Shown: in pieces, positions 1 to 9,974 of the stretch
Layout of the letters: each line of letters opens with the position of its first letter
Numbering within the stretch: the stretch's first letter is position 1
Origin: Bradyrhizobium sp. 200
GTDB lineage: Bacteria; Pseudomonadota; Alphaproteobacteria; Rhizobiales; Xanthobacteraceae
Direction of reading: 5' to 3'
DNA length: 64,000 bases
Assembly (NCBI RefSeq): GCF_023100945.1
Contig: NZ_CP064689.1
Coordinates: 1 to 64,000 of the forward strand
Notes under the pieces: generated by a model
Databases searched by the model: none
Told to the model about the DNA's origin: nothing
What the model saw: only the letters and a program-made list of their open reading frames with translations
Made by a program: the position numbers and the translations under genes

Positions 1-852
1 ATGAGCGAATTAGACGAGTTATATCAAGAAGATAGAGAACCCACTCCGCCGCCCCATCCACGCATTCTGTCGCTCGCCAATCAGAAGGGCGGCGTTGGCA
101 AGACCACCACAGCGATCAATCTGGGCACCGCACTCGCGGCAATTGGCGAGCGCGTGCTGATCGTCGATCTCGATCCGCAGGGCAACGCCTCGACCGGTCT
201 CGGCATCGATCGCCGCAACCGTAGCTGCTCGACCTATGACGTGTTAATCGGCGAAGCGCCGCTGCGCGAGGCGGTGGTTGCTACTGCGGTCCCGCGGCTG
301 CACATCGCATCGTCGACGATGGATCTGTCAGGCCTCGAGCTCGAACTCGGCACGACGCCCGGCCGCGCGTTTCGTCTGCGCGATGCGATCGCGGCGCTGA
401 ACAAGAACGCGGCGCCGGACACCGAATACACCTATGTGCTGATCGATTGCCCGCCGTCGCTCAACCTTCTCACCGTCAACGCGATGGCGGCCTCCGATGC
501 GATCCTGGTGCCGCTGCAATGCGAGTTCTTTGCGCTCGAAGGTCTGTCGCAATTGCTGCAGACGGTGGAGCAGGTGCGCTCGACGCTCAATCCGAACCTG
601 TCGATCCACGGCATCGTGCTGACCATGTTCGACTCCCGCAACAATTTATCGAACCAGGTGGTCGCTGACGTCAGGCAGTTCATGGGCGGCAAGGTCTACG
701 ACACCATGATCCCGCGCAACGTGCGCATCTCCGAGGCGCCGTCCTACGGCAAGCCGGTGCTGGTCTACGATCTCAAATGCGTCGGCAGCGAAGCGTATCT
801 GAAGCTGGCGACGGAAGTGATCCAGCGCGAGCGCGAGCTGAGGACGCATTAG
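1..852 (+). CDS. parA: Chromosome partitioning ATPase ParA
   Basis: ParA/Soj-type ATPase of 283 residues that works with ParB to segregate the chromosome origin. The deviant Walker A motif KGGVGKTT is at residues 29-36, followed by the strand LIVDLDPQGNAS (about 53-64) and LIDCPPS near residue 146, all hallmarks of the MinD/ParA family. The reading frame opens at the first base of the window with ATG; the length fits the family, but a start further upstream cannot be excluded because that sequence is not shown. parB follows in the same direction after about 160 bp, with a palindromic repeat between them. Confidence 0.93.
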   Translation: MSELDELYQEDREPTPPPHPRILSLANQKGGVGKTTTAINLGTALAAIGERVLIVDLDPQGNASTGLGIDRRNRSCSTYDVLIGEAPLREAVVATAVPRLHIASSTMDLSGLELELGTTPGRAFRLRDAIAALNKNAAPDTEYTYVLIDCPPSLNLLTVNAMAASDAILVPLQCEFFALEGLSQLLQTVEQVRSTLNPNLSIHGIVLTMFDSRNNLSNQVVADVRQFMGGKVYDTMIPRNVRISEAPSYGKPVLVYDLKCVGSEAYLKLATEVIQRERELRTH

Positions 853-867
853 TCGGAATCGTAGAAG

Positions 868-949
868 CGTAGGATGGGTTGAGCGCAGCGATACCCATCA
901 TGACGTACGATGAAGGTGATGGGTTTCGCTTCGCTCTACCCATCCTACG
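868..949. repeat. Intergenic inverted repeat (GTAGGATGGGT family)
   Basis: The arms GTAGGATGGGTTGAGCG and CGCTCTACCCATCCTAC are near-perfect inverted copies about 45 bases apart, forming a long imperfect hairpin between parA and parB. It encodes nothing obvious. It looks like a dispersed REP/BOX-like element; a short sequence with CCCATCCTAC recurs just after parB. Confidence 0.75.
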
Positions 950-1016
950 GTGAACGACGGTCAACTGAAATTCTAGTTCCGGAGTGGCGTCAGTGAATCC
1001 TAGGGAGTTGGCGGCG

Positions 1017-1904
1017 ATGGCCGACGAAACGCGTTCGCGACTGGGTCGTGGTCTCGCAAGTCTGATCGGGGATGTTGGCGGCGAGGCCGCGCATGTCGAC
1101 CGGCCGCGCAATCAGCGCAAGGTGCCGATCGAGTTCCTGAAACCGAATCCGCGTAACCCGCGCCGGACGTTTTCCGATGCCGAACTTGGCGAGCTCGCGG
1201 CCTCCGTCAAGCAGCACGGCGTGATCCAGCCGATCGTGGTTCGGCCGGTCAAGGGCGCGCAGGATCGTTACGAGATCATCGCCGGCGAGCGCCGCTGGCG
1301 CGCCGCGCAGCTCGCCAGCCTGCACGAGGTACCGATCGTCCCCATCGAGGTCAGCGACAGCGACGCGCTCGAGATCATGATCATCGAGAACGTGCAGCGC
1401 GAAGACCTCAATGCGATGGAGGAGGCGCAGGGCTATCACGCGCTGGCCGATGAGTTCAAACGCAGCCAGGAAGACATCGCCAAGGAAGTCGGCAAGAGCC
1501 GCAGCCATGTCGCCAACATGATGCGGCTGACGAAGCTGCCGGCGGAGGTGCAGGCCTTTATCTCCAACGGCCAATTGTCGGCGGGACACGCCCGCGCCTT
1601 GATCGGCGTGCCCGATCCGCTGGCCGCGGCGAAACGCATTGTCGAGGAGGGGTTGAACGTACGCCAGACCGAGGCGCTGGCGCATGAGGAGGGCGTCCCG
1701 GAACGCAAGCCGCAAAAGGCGAGGGGCGGTGGCGGCGGGAAGGTCAAGGATCCCGACACGATCGCGCTGGAAAAGCGCGTCAGCGATGCACTCGGTCTTA
1801 CCGTGACCGTCAACCACCGCGACCCCGGCGGCTCCGTTCAGATCAGCTACCGCAACCTCGAGCAGCTCGACGAGGTGATGCGACGGCTGGCGAAGGGGGC
1901 TTGA
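1017..1904 (+). CDS. parB: Chromosome partitioning protein ParB
   Basis: ParB/Spo0J CTPase clamp that binds parS sites and stimulates ParA. With the ATG at 1017 the protein is 295 residues: an N-terminal CTP-binding domain with GERRWRA (about 90-96) and ENVQREDLN (124-132), a helix-turn-helix around 150-172 (EDIAKEVGKSRSHVANMMRL), then a Gly-rich linker and a C-terminal dimerisation segment. A GTG at 984 is in frame, but the ATG at 1017 is preceded by GGGAG at about 10 bases and begins at the usual ParB N-terminus (SRLGRGLASLIGD), so it is preferred. It follows parA in the same orientation. Confidence 0.93.
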   Translation: MADETRSRLGRGLASLIGDVGGEAAHVDRPRNQRKVPIEFLKPNPRNPRRTFSDAELGELAASVKQHGVIQPIVVRPVKGAQDRYEIIAGERRWRAAQLASLHEVPIVPIEVSDSDALEIMIIENVQREDLNAMEEAQGYHALADEFKRSQEDIAKEVGKSRSHVANMMRLTKLPAEVQAFISNGQLSAGHARALIGVPDPLAAAKRIVEEGLNVRQTEALAHEEGVPERKPQKARGGGGGKVKDPDTIALEKRVSDALGLTVTVNHRDPGGSVQISYRNLEQLDEVMRRLAKGA

Positions 1905-1909
1905 GCCGG

Positions 1910-1940
1910 CCCCATCCTACTTTGCATGGGGTTGTTTTCG
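1910..1940 (+). terminator. Possible terminator after parB
   Basis: Short hairpin CCCCAT...ATGGGG (1910-1915 with 1926-1931) followed by a T-rich run (TTGTTTTCGCGATTTTG). It sits directly after the parB stop codon. The stem is only 6 bp, so this is tentative. Confidence 0.45.
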
Positions 1941-1994
1941 CGATTTTGTTGCCGGCGCGTGCCGCGCGCCGAAATGGCAGTCGACTCGGGAGTT

Positions 1995-2128
1995 GATCTT
2001 CCTCAACCTCGCCCCGGGGAGAGGTCGGGTTGCGAAGCAATCCGGGGTGAGGGGTACAGGTCCATCAACGATCACCGACGCCAGCGGAGAGAGTTGCCCC
2101 TCTCCCCGCAAGAGCGGGGCGAGGGAGA
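1995..2128. repeat. Intergenic repeat with strong hairpin, between parB and holA
   Basis: GC-rich non-coding stretch with alternating CCTC/GAGG segments (CTCGCCCCGGGGAGAGG, GGGGTGAGGGG). It ends in a hairpin CCCTCTCCCCGC-AAGA-GCGGGGCGAGGG (2098-2125, one mismatch). The hairpin lies a few bases beyond the holA stop, so it may also end that convergent transcript. It looks like a dispersed bacterial repeat, not a gene. Confidence 0.6.
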
Positions 2129-2132
2129 AGAG

Positions 2133-3161
2133 CTACCCCCGCCGCTTCGCGTTTACCGCGATCGAGAGCAGTGTGCGTAGTCCGATGGCGGAGGCCAGCG
2201 AGGCCTGCTTGCGCATGTCCAGCGCGGCGGTTCCGAGCTGGTCGATGATGGCGGCCAGCCGTGCCGCGTTGAAATTGCGCAGCGCGATTTCGACGGCGCC
2301 CTTGCGCGAGAAATGCAGGCGCGGATATCCGCTTTCGAGCAGGGTCGAGACCGGCGTGCCTTCGGCCACGGCAAGCGCCGATTTGTGCAGCCATGCCGCT
2401 TGGCGCTGTGCGGCCGAGATGATCACGCCGGGATAGGTGCCGGCTACCATCGCCTTGGCAAATTCGCTTTCGACCAGCTCCGGCTTGCCCGCAAAGGCGC
2501 CATCCACGATCGGGTCCAGCTTCAGTTCGGACGCGTCGGAGACGACGGTCATGACATCGTCGAGCGCGATCTCGCCCTTGCCGTGGGAATAGAGCGCTAG
2601 CTTGCGCAGCTCGTTGCGCGAGGCCTGGCGGTCGCCGCCGAGCAATGACATCAGCACGGCGCGAGCGTCCGCGGCGATCCGCAAATTGGAAGACCGCAAT
2701 TCCTCGTCGATCAATCTGGCAAGGTCGCGCTCGGTGTCGGGGTAGCAGGCGATCGCGACCGCGGTCCTGGCGCGCTCGCAGGCCTTGCGCAGCGGCGATT
2801 CCGGCCGCAGCTCGCCGGCCTCGATGACGATGCGGCAATCCTTTATCGGCGAATCGGCCAGCGTATCGACGCCGCTGGCAAAACTGCGGGAGCCGGCGCG
2901 CACGCGGATCGCACGGCGGCCGCCGAACATCGGTATCGTCATGGCCTCGTCGACCAGCCGCGACGGTTCGGCCGACAGCTCGTCGCCATCCAGCCGCACC
3001 AGCGAGAAGGGATCGTTGGGATCATCGACGGCGGAGGCTATCAGCGCGTCGGCGCGCTCGCGGACGAGACCGGCATCCGGACCGTAGAGCAGGATGATGG
3101 GGCGGCCGGCATCCGGCCGGGCGAGAAAAGCGTCGATGTCTTTTCCGCGGAGCGCGACCAC
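2133..3161 (-). CDS. holA: DNA polymerase III delta subunit
   Basis: Clamp-loader delta subunit HolA, 342 residues, which opens the beta clamp during replication. The N-terminal segment GRPIILLYGPDAGLVRERADAL followed by an AAA+-like domain, and the motif LLGGDRQASRNELRKLALY (about 173-191), are typical of the family. The start is GTG at 3161, preceded by AGAAAGG. It is the last gene of a leuS-lptE-holA run on the minus strand, a common alphaproteobacterial arrangement. Confidence 0.9.
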   Translation of the reverse strand: MVALRGKDIDAFLARPDAGRPIILLYGPDAGLVRERADALIASAVDDPNDPFSLVRLDGDELSAEPSRLVDEAMTIPMFGGRRAIRVRAGSRSFASGVDTLADSPIKDCRIVIEAGELRPESPLRKACERARTAVAIACYPDTERDLARLIDEELRSSNLRIAADARAVLMSLLGGDRQASRNELRKLALYSHGKGEIALDDVMTVVSDASELKLDPIVDGAFAGKPELVESEFAKAMVAGTYPGVIISAAQRQAAWLHKSALAVAEGTPVSTLLESGYPRLHFSRKGAVEIALRNFNAARLAAIIDQLGTAALDMRKQASLASAIGLRTLLSIAVNAKRRG

Positions 3162-3177
3162 GGCGGACCTTTCTTGG

Positions 3178-3270
3178 CGTCACTCCGGGACGCGCGTCTT
3201 CGCGTGGACCCGGAATCCAGAGATTGCTGCGCGAGATTCCGGGTTCGTGCTTCGCACGCTCCGGAATGAC
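3178..3270. repeat. Palindromic intergenic repeat (GTCATTCCGG family), copy 1
   Basis: Begins CGTCACTCCGGGA and ends TCCGGAATGAC, with internal inverted segments CCCGGAATC and GATTCCGGGTTCG. The same architecture is seen at 24361-24452. It fills the gap between lptE and holA. Confidence 0.7.
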
Positions 3271-3276
3271 AGGATG

Positions 3277-3828
3277 TCAGGTGCCGGCGTAGAAATAGGA
3301 CGCCAGCCGGGTCTGGATATTTTCCGCGATCTCCTGGGCGGCGCGATCCTCGGCGTCGCGGAAGGCACGCTGGCGCGCGAAGCGCTGAAGCTGGCCGGGG
3401 ATGTCATAGGACACGCGGGAGAAGGTCGTGCCCGTCATGACCGACTTGTTGGTGGCGAGGTCGATCAGATTGTACTGCGCATCGATGCCGTAGTTCTCGC
3501 TCGACGGCAGCGCCGTGGCGGGATCGAGCATCAGCGAGGAACGCGAGGTGTTAAAGCGCAGCACCAGCCGGTGGGTTGGCGGCATGCCGGTGGCGTTGCC
3601 GTAGAGCTTGAACGCCAGCGCGTTGCGGATCTCCACCTGGATCCTCGCTTCGCGGGAAGCATTGGGCTTATCCACTGGCGGAACTTCCACGCCCATCAGC
3701 TTTTCGCGCAGGCCGGGCTTGCCGTCGTTACGTTCGGCATACATCGGCTGGAAACAGCCGGCCGTGAGCGCCGCCAGAGCGGCGACGGCGATAAGCCGAA
3801 CGGCGATCCGGGTTCTAACCAACGACAT
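3277..3828 (-). CDS. lptE: LPS-assembly lipoprotein LptE
   Basis: Outer-membrane lipoprotein of 183 residues expected to plug the LptD barrel during lipopolysaccharide insertion. It opens with a basic stretch and a hydrophobic signal ending in the lipobox LTAGC with the lipidated cysteine at residue 25, followed by FQPMYAE, a signature of alphaproteobacterial LptE. The rest ([43 protein letters not shown]) matches the family C-terminus. Its 5' end overlaps the 3' end of leuS by 14 bp, implying co-transcription and translational coupling. Confidence 0.9.
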   Translation of the reverse strand: MSLVRTRIAVRLIAVAALAALTAGCFQPMYAERNDGKPGLREKLMGVEVPPVDKPNASREARIQVEIRNALAFKLYGNATGMPPTHRLVLRFNTSRSSLMLDPATALPSSENYGIDAQYNLIDLATNKSVMTGTTFSRVSYDIPGQLQRFARQRAFRDAEDRAAQEIAENIQTRLASYFYAGT

Positions 3829-6439
3829 TCACGATCCTCATGGGAACTACGATGACCTTGCGGACGGCCTTGCCGCCGAGAGCGACTTTTACCGCATCGA
3901 GCGCCAAAACGGCAGCCTCAATTTCCGGATTTTGGGCGACCCGTGGCACGGTAACATCACCCCGCTTCTTGCCGTTGACCTGGACCACCAGCGTCACGGT
4001 GTCTTCAACCAGCAAATCGCGTTCGATTTGCGGCCAGTCGGCCTCCGAAATCAGCCCGGACTGCCCCAGAACCTGCCAGCACTCCTCGGCCAGATGCGGC
4101 ATCATCGGCGCGAACAATTGAACCAGGATGACGGCGGCCTCCCGAACGGCCCAAGCGGTGTCCGGCGACGGTGTTCCCACCTTACCCAGCACCTCGGCCA
4201 GCGCATTGGTGAATTCCCGGATGTGGGCGAGGCAGACGTTGAAATGCAGCCGCTCGATCCCGGACGACACCTTGTCCAGCGCGCCATGGGCCGCCTTGCG
4301 CAAGGCGAGCGCATCGGCACCGAACGAAGCGGGCCGGTCGGCCGGAGCCGTCCTGGCGATCTCGGCTGATTCGTTGACCAGCCGCCACAGCCGCTGCACG
4401 AAGCGCGAGGCGCCCTGCACGCGCTCGTCGCTCCAGATCACGTCGCGGTCGGGCGGCGAGTCCGACAGCATGAACCAGCGCGCGACGTCGGCGCCATAGG
4501 TCGCGATGATGTCGTCGGGGTCGACGGTATTCCTCTTCGACTTCGACATCTTCTCGATCGGGCCGACGGTGATGTCTTCGCCGGTTTCCAGCAGGATCGC
4601 GCGTTTGCCGTTGCCGCCGGCTTCGGTCTTTACTTCCGCCGGCGTGACGTAAGATCCATCAGCCTTCTGGTAGGTCTCGTGCACCACCATGCCCTGCGTG
4701 AACATGCCGGCGAACGGCTCTTCCATGTCGATATGGCCGGTGGCCTTCATCGCGCGGGTGAAGAAGCGGCTGTACAGCAGATGCAGGATCGCGTGCTCGA
4801 CGCCGCCGATATACTGGTCGACCGGCATCATCCGGTTGGCCACATCGGGTGTGGTCGGCGCCTTTTCATTCCAGGGATCGGTGAAGCGCGCAAAGTACCA
4901 GGACGAATCCACGAAGGTGTCCATGGTGTCGGTTTCGCGCTGGGCTTTGCCGCCGCATTTGGGGCAAGTAACGTGCTTCCAGGTCGGGTGATGGTCGAGC
5001 GCGTTGCCGGGCTTGTCGAAGGTCGCGTCCTCCGGCAGCGTCACCGGCAGATCGGCGTCAGGCACCGGCACGACGTCGCATTTCGGGCAGTGGATCACCG
5101 GGATCGGACAGCCCCAATAGCGCTGGCGTGAAATGCCCCAGTCGCGCAGGCGGAAGTTCACCTGCCGCTCGCCGACCGGCGCATTGCCGCGAATTTCTGT
5201 CTCCAGCCGTTTTGCGACATCTTCCTTGGCCTGCTCGATGGTCATGCCATCGAGGAAGCGGGAATTAATCATGCGGCCGTCGCCGTCATAGGCGGTGTCC
5301 GTGATGACGAAGGTCTTGGGATCCTGGCCCTCGGGGCAGACCACCGGCGTCACGCCCAGCGCGTATTTGTTGACGAAATCGAGGTCGCGCTGGTCGTGCC
5401 CCGGGCAGCCGAAGATGGCGCCGGTGCCGTATTCCATCAGCACAAAGTTCGCGACATAGACCGGCAGCTTCCAGTTCGGATCGAACGGGTGGACGACCCG
5501 GATGCCGGTGTCAAAGCCCTGCTTCTCGGCGGTGTCGATGATCTCCTGCGCGGTGCCGATCTTTTTCACGTCCGCGATGAACTCGGCCAGCTTCGGATTT
5601 TTCGCCGCCGCCGCCTGCGCCAGCGGATGGTCGGCCGAGATCGCCATGAATTTTGCGCCGAACAGCGTGTCGGGCCGCGTCGTGAAAATCTTCAGCTCGG
5701 ATTCGCCCGCCGGCGTCGTCGCGATGTCCAACGCGAAGCGGATCAGCAGGCCTTCGGAGCGGCCGATCCAGTTGCGCTGCATCAGCCGGACCTTGTCGGG
5801 CCAGCGGTCCAGCCCGTCCAATGCGTCCAGCAGTTCCTGCGAGTACTTCGTGATCTTGAAGACCCACTGGTTCATCTCGCGCTGCTCGACGACGGCGCCG
5901 GAACGCCAGCCGCGGCCGTCGATCACCTGCTCGTTGGCAAGCACGGTCATGTCGACCGGGTCCCAGTTGATCTTGCGCTTCTCGCGTTCGGCGAGGCCGG
6001 CGCGCAGGAAGTCCAGGAACATCTTCTGCTGATGCTTGTAATAAGAAGGATCGCAGGTCGCGAATTCGCGTGACCAATCGAGCGACAGCCCGATCGACCG
6101 CAACTGCTTCTTCATCGCGGCGATGTTGTCGTAGGTCCAGGCTTTTGGCGCGACCTTGCGCTCGATCGCGGCGTTCTCGGCCGGCAGCCCAAACGCGTCC
6201 CAACCCATCGGGTGCAGGACGTTGAACCCCTTGGCGCGCATGAACCGCGCCAGCACGTCGCCCAGCGTATAATTCCGGACATGCCCGATATGGATGCGTC
6301 CGGACGGGTAGGGGAACATCTCGAGCACGTAGTATTTCGGCCTGGAATCGTCGTTCTTGGAGGCGAAGATCGCCTTTTCGTCCCACTGGCGTTGCCAGCG
6401 CGGCTCGGAATCACGGGCGTTGTAGCGTTCGGAGGTCAT
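3815..6439 (-). CDS. leuS: Leucyl-tRNA synthetase
   Basis: Class I aminoacyl-tRNA synthetase that charges tRNA-Leu, 874 residues, a normal length. The HIGH motif is at residues 50-53 ([12 protein letters not shown]) and the KMSKS motif near residue 630 ([13 protein letters not shown]). Zinc-binding-like CPKCD and CPKCGG pairs lie in the insert around residues 455-500, and the CP1 editing domain precedes them. It heads the minus-strand operon with lptE and holA; the promoter should lie in 6440-6560. Confidence 0.97.
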   Translation of the reverse strand: MTSERYNARDSEPRWQRQWDEKAIFASKNDDSRPKYYVLEMFPYPSGRIHIGHVRNYTLGDVLARFMRAKGFNVLHPMGWDAFGLPAENAAIERKVAPKAWTYDNIAAMKKQLRSIGLSLDWSREFATCDPSYYKHQQKMFLDFLRAGLAEREKRKINWDPVDMTVLANEQVIDGRGWRSGAVVEQREMNQWVFKITKYSQELLDALDGLDRWPDKVRLMQRNWIGRSEGLLIRFALDIATTPAGESELKIFTTRPDTLFGAKFMAISADHPLAQAAAAKNPKLAEFIADVKKIGTAQEIIDTAEKQGFDTGIRVVHPFDPNWKLPVYVANFVLMEYGTGAIFGCPGHDQRDLDFVNKYALGVTPVVCPEGQDPKTFVITDTAYDGDGRMINSRFLDGMTIEQAKEDVAKRLETEIRGNAPVGERQVNFRLRDWGISRQRYWGCPIPVIHCPKCDVVPVPDADLPVTLPEDATFDKPGNALDHHPTWKHVTCPKCGGKAQRETDTMDTFVDSSWYFARFTDPWNEKAPTTPDVANRMMPVDQYIGGVEHAILHLLYSRFFTRAMKATGHIDMEEPFAGMFTQGMVVHETYQKADGSYVTPAEVKTEAGGNGKRAILLETGEDITVGPIEKMSKSKRNTVDPDDIIATYGADVARWFMLSDSPPDRDVIWSDERVQGASRFVQRLWRLVNESAEIARTAPADRPASFGADALALRKAAHGALDKVSSGIERLHFNVCLAHIREFTNALAEVLGKVGTPSPDTAWAVREAAVILVQLFAPMMPHLAEECWQVLGQSGLISEADWPQIERDLLVEDTVTLVVQVNGKKRGDVTVPRVAQNPEIEAAVLALDAVKVALGGKAVRKVIVVPMRIVNVVG

Positions 6440-6561
6440 GGAATCGTAAGGGCTTTTTGTGGATTCGGGTCCCGTCCAGAGGACGGCGGACTAGGCCACA
6501 AAAGCGGCTGCGGGGTCAACGGGTTGGGGCGATGGGAACGGCCATTTGAGCGTGGTGGCGC

Positions 6562-8253
6562 TCACCCCACCATCGCTATCCCGGCCTCGTTCACCAGTTT
6601 GGCAAAGCCGTGCTCGACCACGGTGTTGCGGCCGCGGTGTTTGGCGGCGTAGAGGGCGGCATCCGCGGCCTCGATCAAGTCGCCGGGGGTTTGGGCGTCG
6701 TTCGGAAGGGTTGCGGCCACGCCGACGCTGACGGTGACGATGCAGTAGCTGGAGGTGATGTGCGGCAGGCCGAGGCCCTGAATGGTCGCGCGCACGGTTT
6801 CGCCGATCTCCAGCGCCTTCTGCGGGCTGGTGTTCGGCAGCAGCAGGCAGAATTCCTCGCCGCCATAGCGGCCGGCAAAACCCATCGTGTCAGCAGCGAT
6901 GCCGGCCAGCGTCTCGCCGATCCGGGTGAGGCAGGCGTCACCTTCGGGATGGCCATAGGTGTCGTTGTAAAGCTTGAAGTGATCGACATCGATCATCAAG
7001 AGCGACAGCTCGCAACGATACTGCTGCGCCTTCATCCATTCGAAATCGAGCCGGCTCTGGAAGCCGCGGCGGTTGGCGAGGCCCGACAGCATGTCGATCG
7101 AGGCCATCACGGTGAGGCGGTCATTGGTGGCGACGAGCTCGCGCTCGCGCTGGCTAAGCTGGGCGGCCATCGCGTTGAAGGCGCGGGCCAGCGGCATGAA
7201 CTCCGAAGGCAGACGGCTGCCTGCGACACGGGCCGACCAGTCGCCTTCGCCGAAGCGCTTGGCCATACCGGTCATGACTTCGATCGGATTGATGATGAGC
7301 TTTTCTGCGCCGATCAGCGCGCCGAGCAGCACGAACAGGCAGACGAATCCCAATTGAAGATAGGCGGTGCGGATGTCGCGATTGATTGCCGCCGTCACCT
7401 TGTCCTCGTCGATGCTGACGATCAGGCGCGATTGTGTCCCGGGAATGCGTGCGAAACTGATGGTGCGCCTGGAGCCGTCGGTGGCGGCAAAGGAAATCGA
7501 GCCCGTCTCGGAGTTGGAACTGAGCGCTTTGTAGGTGATCGCCGACAACAGCGGCACGTTGTCGAGGGGACGGCCGAGCATGCTGGCCTGGTCCGGTGGT
7601 GCCGCAAGCACGACGCCGGTGCTGTCAATCAACACCGATGAAATGCCCGGCCGTCCGCCGAGGTTGGCCATGATCTTCGACAGCCAGTCGAGATTGATAC
7701 CGGCGACCGCAACCGAATCCTCCTCCGGATTGATCGCGGAGACCGGATAGGCCGCCATCATGATCGGCCGGTTGTTGGTCTTGCCGAACAGGTAGTCGCT
7801 GAAAACGAAATCGCGGGTTTCCTGCGCCTTCCGGAAATAGTCGCGATCGCCGATGTTGAGGCCGACCTGAATGTTCAGGGTGGAACACTGCACCACGCCA
7901 TCCTTGCTCACGAGCATGATGCTGCGGATCCAGGGCAGGTTGGCGGGCAGGCTGGCGCGCAGGATTTCGCAGCTCCGCCCGATGCCGCTGGAGGCGCGGA
8001 TATAGGCGGCGGATTTCAGCATCGTCTCGACGGAGGAGATTACTTCGCGCTGGGTCTCGGCGCTGTGGTGGGTGATATTGGCGTATTCCTCCGAAGCCAT
8101 CGCGATCTGCTTGGCGCGCGCGTCTTCGAGCGAGCGGACGCGCTCCAGCATCAAGGGCGCCACCAGCATCAGCGCCAGCATGGCAAGCCGCGCGCGGATT
8201 CCCAGAAGCTTCTTGAGTTTGACCCGATTGCGGTTGAAAGTAACGCCAGACAT
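6562..8253 (-). CDS. Membrane diguanylate cyclase with periplasmic sensor, HAMP and GGDEF domains
   Basis: Predicted to make cyclic di-GMP. With the ATG at 8253 the protein is 563 residues: a cytosolic N-terminus, TM1 around residues 15-36, a periplasmic dCache-like sensor with FSDYLFGKTNNRPIMMAAYPV, a second TM followed by a HAMP linker (INPIEVMTGMAKRFGEGDWSARV), then a C-terminal GGDEF domain with the active-site GGEEF near residue 461. The RxxD inhibitory site usually 5 residues upstream of the motif is absent. An in-frame upstream start at 8358 is possible, but the ATG at 8253 has a G-rich ribosome site (GGGGGGCAGG). It is divergent from the YggS-like gene. Confidence 0.88.
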   Translation of the reverse strand: MSGVTFNRNRVKLKKLLGIRARLAMLALMLVAPLMLERVRSLEDARAKQIAMASEEYANITHHSAETQREVISSVETMLKSAAYIRASSGIGRSCEILRASLPANLPWIRSIMLVSKDGVVQCSTLNIQVGLNIGDRDYFRKAQETRDFVFSDYLFGKTNNRPIMMAAYPVSAINPEEDSVAVAGINLDWLSKIMANLGGRPGISSVLIDSTGVVLAAPPDQASMLGRPLDNVPLLSAITYKALSSNSETGSISFAATDGSRRTISFARIPGTQSRLIVSIDEDKVTAAINRDIRTAYLQLGFVCLFVLLGALIGAEKLIINPIEVMTGMAKRFGEGDWSARVAGSRLPSEFMPLARAFNAMAAQLSQRERELVATNDRLTVMASIDMLSGLANRRGFQSRLDFEWMKAQQYRCELSLLMIDVDHFKLYNDTYGHPEGDACLTRIGETLAGIAADTMGFAGRYGGEEFCLLLPNTSPQKALEIGETVRATIQGLGLPHITSSYCIVTVSVGVAATLPNDAQTPGDLIEAADAALYAAKHRGRNTVVEHGFAKLVNEAGIAMVG

Positions 8254-8370
8254 CCTGCCCCCCCGCGCCGGAGGGTAGAGCGAAGGTTTCAAAAAGCCTT
8301 TCCCGAACTTGGTAAAATTCGAGGAAATGCCGTAAAATTTCCGGCCGAAATCCGACATGATGCGAGAGAG

Positions 8371-9048
8371 ATGACGACGCCGCTAACCAAGTCTTTACCA
8401 AACGGTCTGGCTCAGGTGGAGCAGGACATTGCGCGCGCGTGCAAGGAAGCTCGCCGCGAGCGCGCGTCGGTGACGCTGATCGCGGTGTCGAAGACGTTCG
8501 ACGCCACTGCCATTTCGCCTGTCATCGATGCCGGACAGCGCGTGTTCGGCGAAAATCGCGTGCAGGAAGCCAAGGGGAAATGGCCGGCGCTGGTGTCGGC
8601 CTGTCCCGGAATTGCCCTGCATCTGATCGGGCCGCTGCAATCCAACAAGGCGAAGGAGGCCGTGGCGCTGTTCGACGCCATCCATTCGGTCGACCGTCCC
8701 AGCATTTGCGAAGCATTAGCCAAAGAAATTAATTCCCAGAACAGGCGGCCGGAATTGTTCGTTCAACTCAACACCGGCGAGGAACCGCAGAAGGCGGGCG
8801 TCGCGCCCGGCGAGGCCGACGCCTTCATCGCAAGCTGCCGCGACAAATACGGCCTGGTCATTTCCGGCCTGATGTGCATCCCGCCGGTCGACGAGGCCCC
8901 GGCGCCGCATTTCGCGTTGACCGCCAAGATCGCCGCGCGCAACGGGCTGAAAAATCTATCGATGGGCATGAGCGCCGATTTCGCGGTAGCGATCCAGCTC
9001 GGCGCCACGCATGTACGCGTGGGGTCGGCGATTTTCGGGCACCGCTGA
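8371..9048 (+). CDS. YggS/PROSC-family pyridoxal-phosphate homeostasis protein
   Basis: Single-domain PLP-binding protein of 225 residues in the YggS/YBL036C family, which buffers free PLP and affects amino-acid balance. The PLP lysine is K41 in LIAVSKTF; GENRVQEAKGK, HLIGPLQSNK and LSMGMSADF-AI..GATHVRVGSAIFG are the family signatures. ATG 8371 is preceded by GAGAGAG and gives the usual N-terminus; the frame extends upstream but over the divergent promoter. A palindromic repeat starts 3 bp after the stop. Confidence 0.92.
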   Translation: MTTPLTKSLPNGLAQVEQDIARACKEARRERASVTLIAVSKTFDATAISPVIDAGQRVFGENRVQEAKGKWPALVSACPGIALHLIGPLQSNKAKEAVALFDAIHSVDRPSICEALAKEINSQNRRPELFVQLNTGEEPQKAGVAPGEADAFIASCRDKYGLVISGLMCIPPVDEAPAPHFALTAKIAARNGLKNLSMGMSADFAVAIQLGATHVRVGSAIFGHR

Positions 9049-9051
9049 TTC

Positions 9052-9164
9052 CGTCATTGCGAGCGAAGCGAAGCAATCCATTTCTTTCTATCCGCGGATG
9101 GATGGATTGCTTCGTCGCTACGCTCCCTTGCGCAAACGCTTCGCGTTTGTCGCAGGCAATGACG
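9052..9164. repeat. Palindromic intergenic repeat (CGTCATTGCGAG family), copy 1
   Basis: Starts CGTCATTGCGAGCGAAGCGAAGCAATCC and returns as GGATTGCTTCG...GCAATGACG, forming a long interrupted hairpin between two convergent genes. A second copy is at 61054-61136. No coding content is seen. Confidence 0.8.
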
Positions 9165-9174
9165 TGGAGAGAGT

Positions 9175-9960
9175 TTACGCGAATCCCACCGACACCTTTC
9201 CGAGCGAACCGAAATCGACGGCGCAAAAATCGCCCGACTGTATCGGCAGCGGTGGGTGGCAGGTGCCGGTCGTGACGACTCGGCCGGCTTTCAGCGTCAC
9301 GCCTAACTGGCGCAGCTCGTTGGCGAGCCATGTCAGTGCAATCCGGGGATCGCCCAGCACGTTCTTGCCGTGACCGATGAATTGCTGGCCGCGCATCGCG
9401 ATAACCGGCCGTTCCTCGACAAGATCCAGCGAGCGCCAGTCCGCGTTGGTCGGCGGTCCCAGCACGAACAGATGCGCGCAGGCATTGTCGGCAATGATCT
9501 GGGCCGCGCCGGCGCTGACGAAATCGGCAAACCGCGAATCCGGAATCTCGATGGCTGGATGCAGCGTGTCGACCGCGTCGAGCACCTGCTGTACTGTATA
9601 GGGCGTGGTGCGCGCCGGCAGATCAGCGCGCATGCGAAAGGCGAATTCCGGCTCAGCGACGCGCATTTCGTTGCCCGCCATCGAAGCCGCTCCGCCATCG
9701 GGAACTACAGTCTCGGCCAAGATGCGCCCGGCCATCGGGCCGTCGACATTGATGTGCTTTTGCCCGGCCTCGCTGGTGGCCGCGATCTTCCAGCCGAATA
9801 AACTGTCGGACGAATATTGTTCGATCGCGGCCTGGATCGCGTAGGCCTCGATGCGGTCGCGCGGCCGCAGCTTGTCGTCGAGGCCGGAAAATTTGGTGCC
9901 GGCGCGCCAGTGGTCATGCAGCGTCTTTGACGCGGCCGCTATTGCGTTCTTGTCGAGCAT
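9175..9960 (-). CDS. 2-keto-4-pentenoate hydratase-like protein (fumarylacetoacetase fold)
   Basis: Protein of 261 residues resembling the 2-keto-4-pentenoate hydratase/2-oxohepta-3-ene-dioate hydratase family of aromatic meta-cleavage pathways. It shows GWKIAATS, AEPEFAFRM (metal-binding Glu pair), HPAIEIPDSRF and the C-terminal GDFCAVDFGSLGKVSVGF typical of the family. ATG 9960 has GGGGAA seven bases upstream; an in-frame ATG at 9975 would overlap the preceding gene's stop codon. No other catabolic genes are nearby, so the substrate is unknown. It lies 14 bp downstream of the L,D-transpeptidase gene and is probably co-transcribed. Confidence 0.85.
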   Translation of the reverse strand: MLDKNAIAAASKTLHDHWRAGTKFSGLDDKLRPRDRIEAYAIQAAIEQYSSDSLFGWKIAATSEAGQKHINVDGPMAGRILAETVVPDGGAASMAGNEMRVAEPEFAFRMRADLPARTTPYTVQQVLDAVDTLHPAIEIPDSRFADFVSAGAAQIIADNACAHLFVLGPPTNADWRSLDLVEERPVIAMRGQQFIGHGKNVLGDPRIALTWLANELRQLGVTLKAGRVVTTGTCHPPLPIQSGDFCAVDFGSLGKVSVGFA

Positions 9961-9974
9961 TGTTGGATTCCCCA

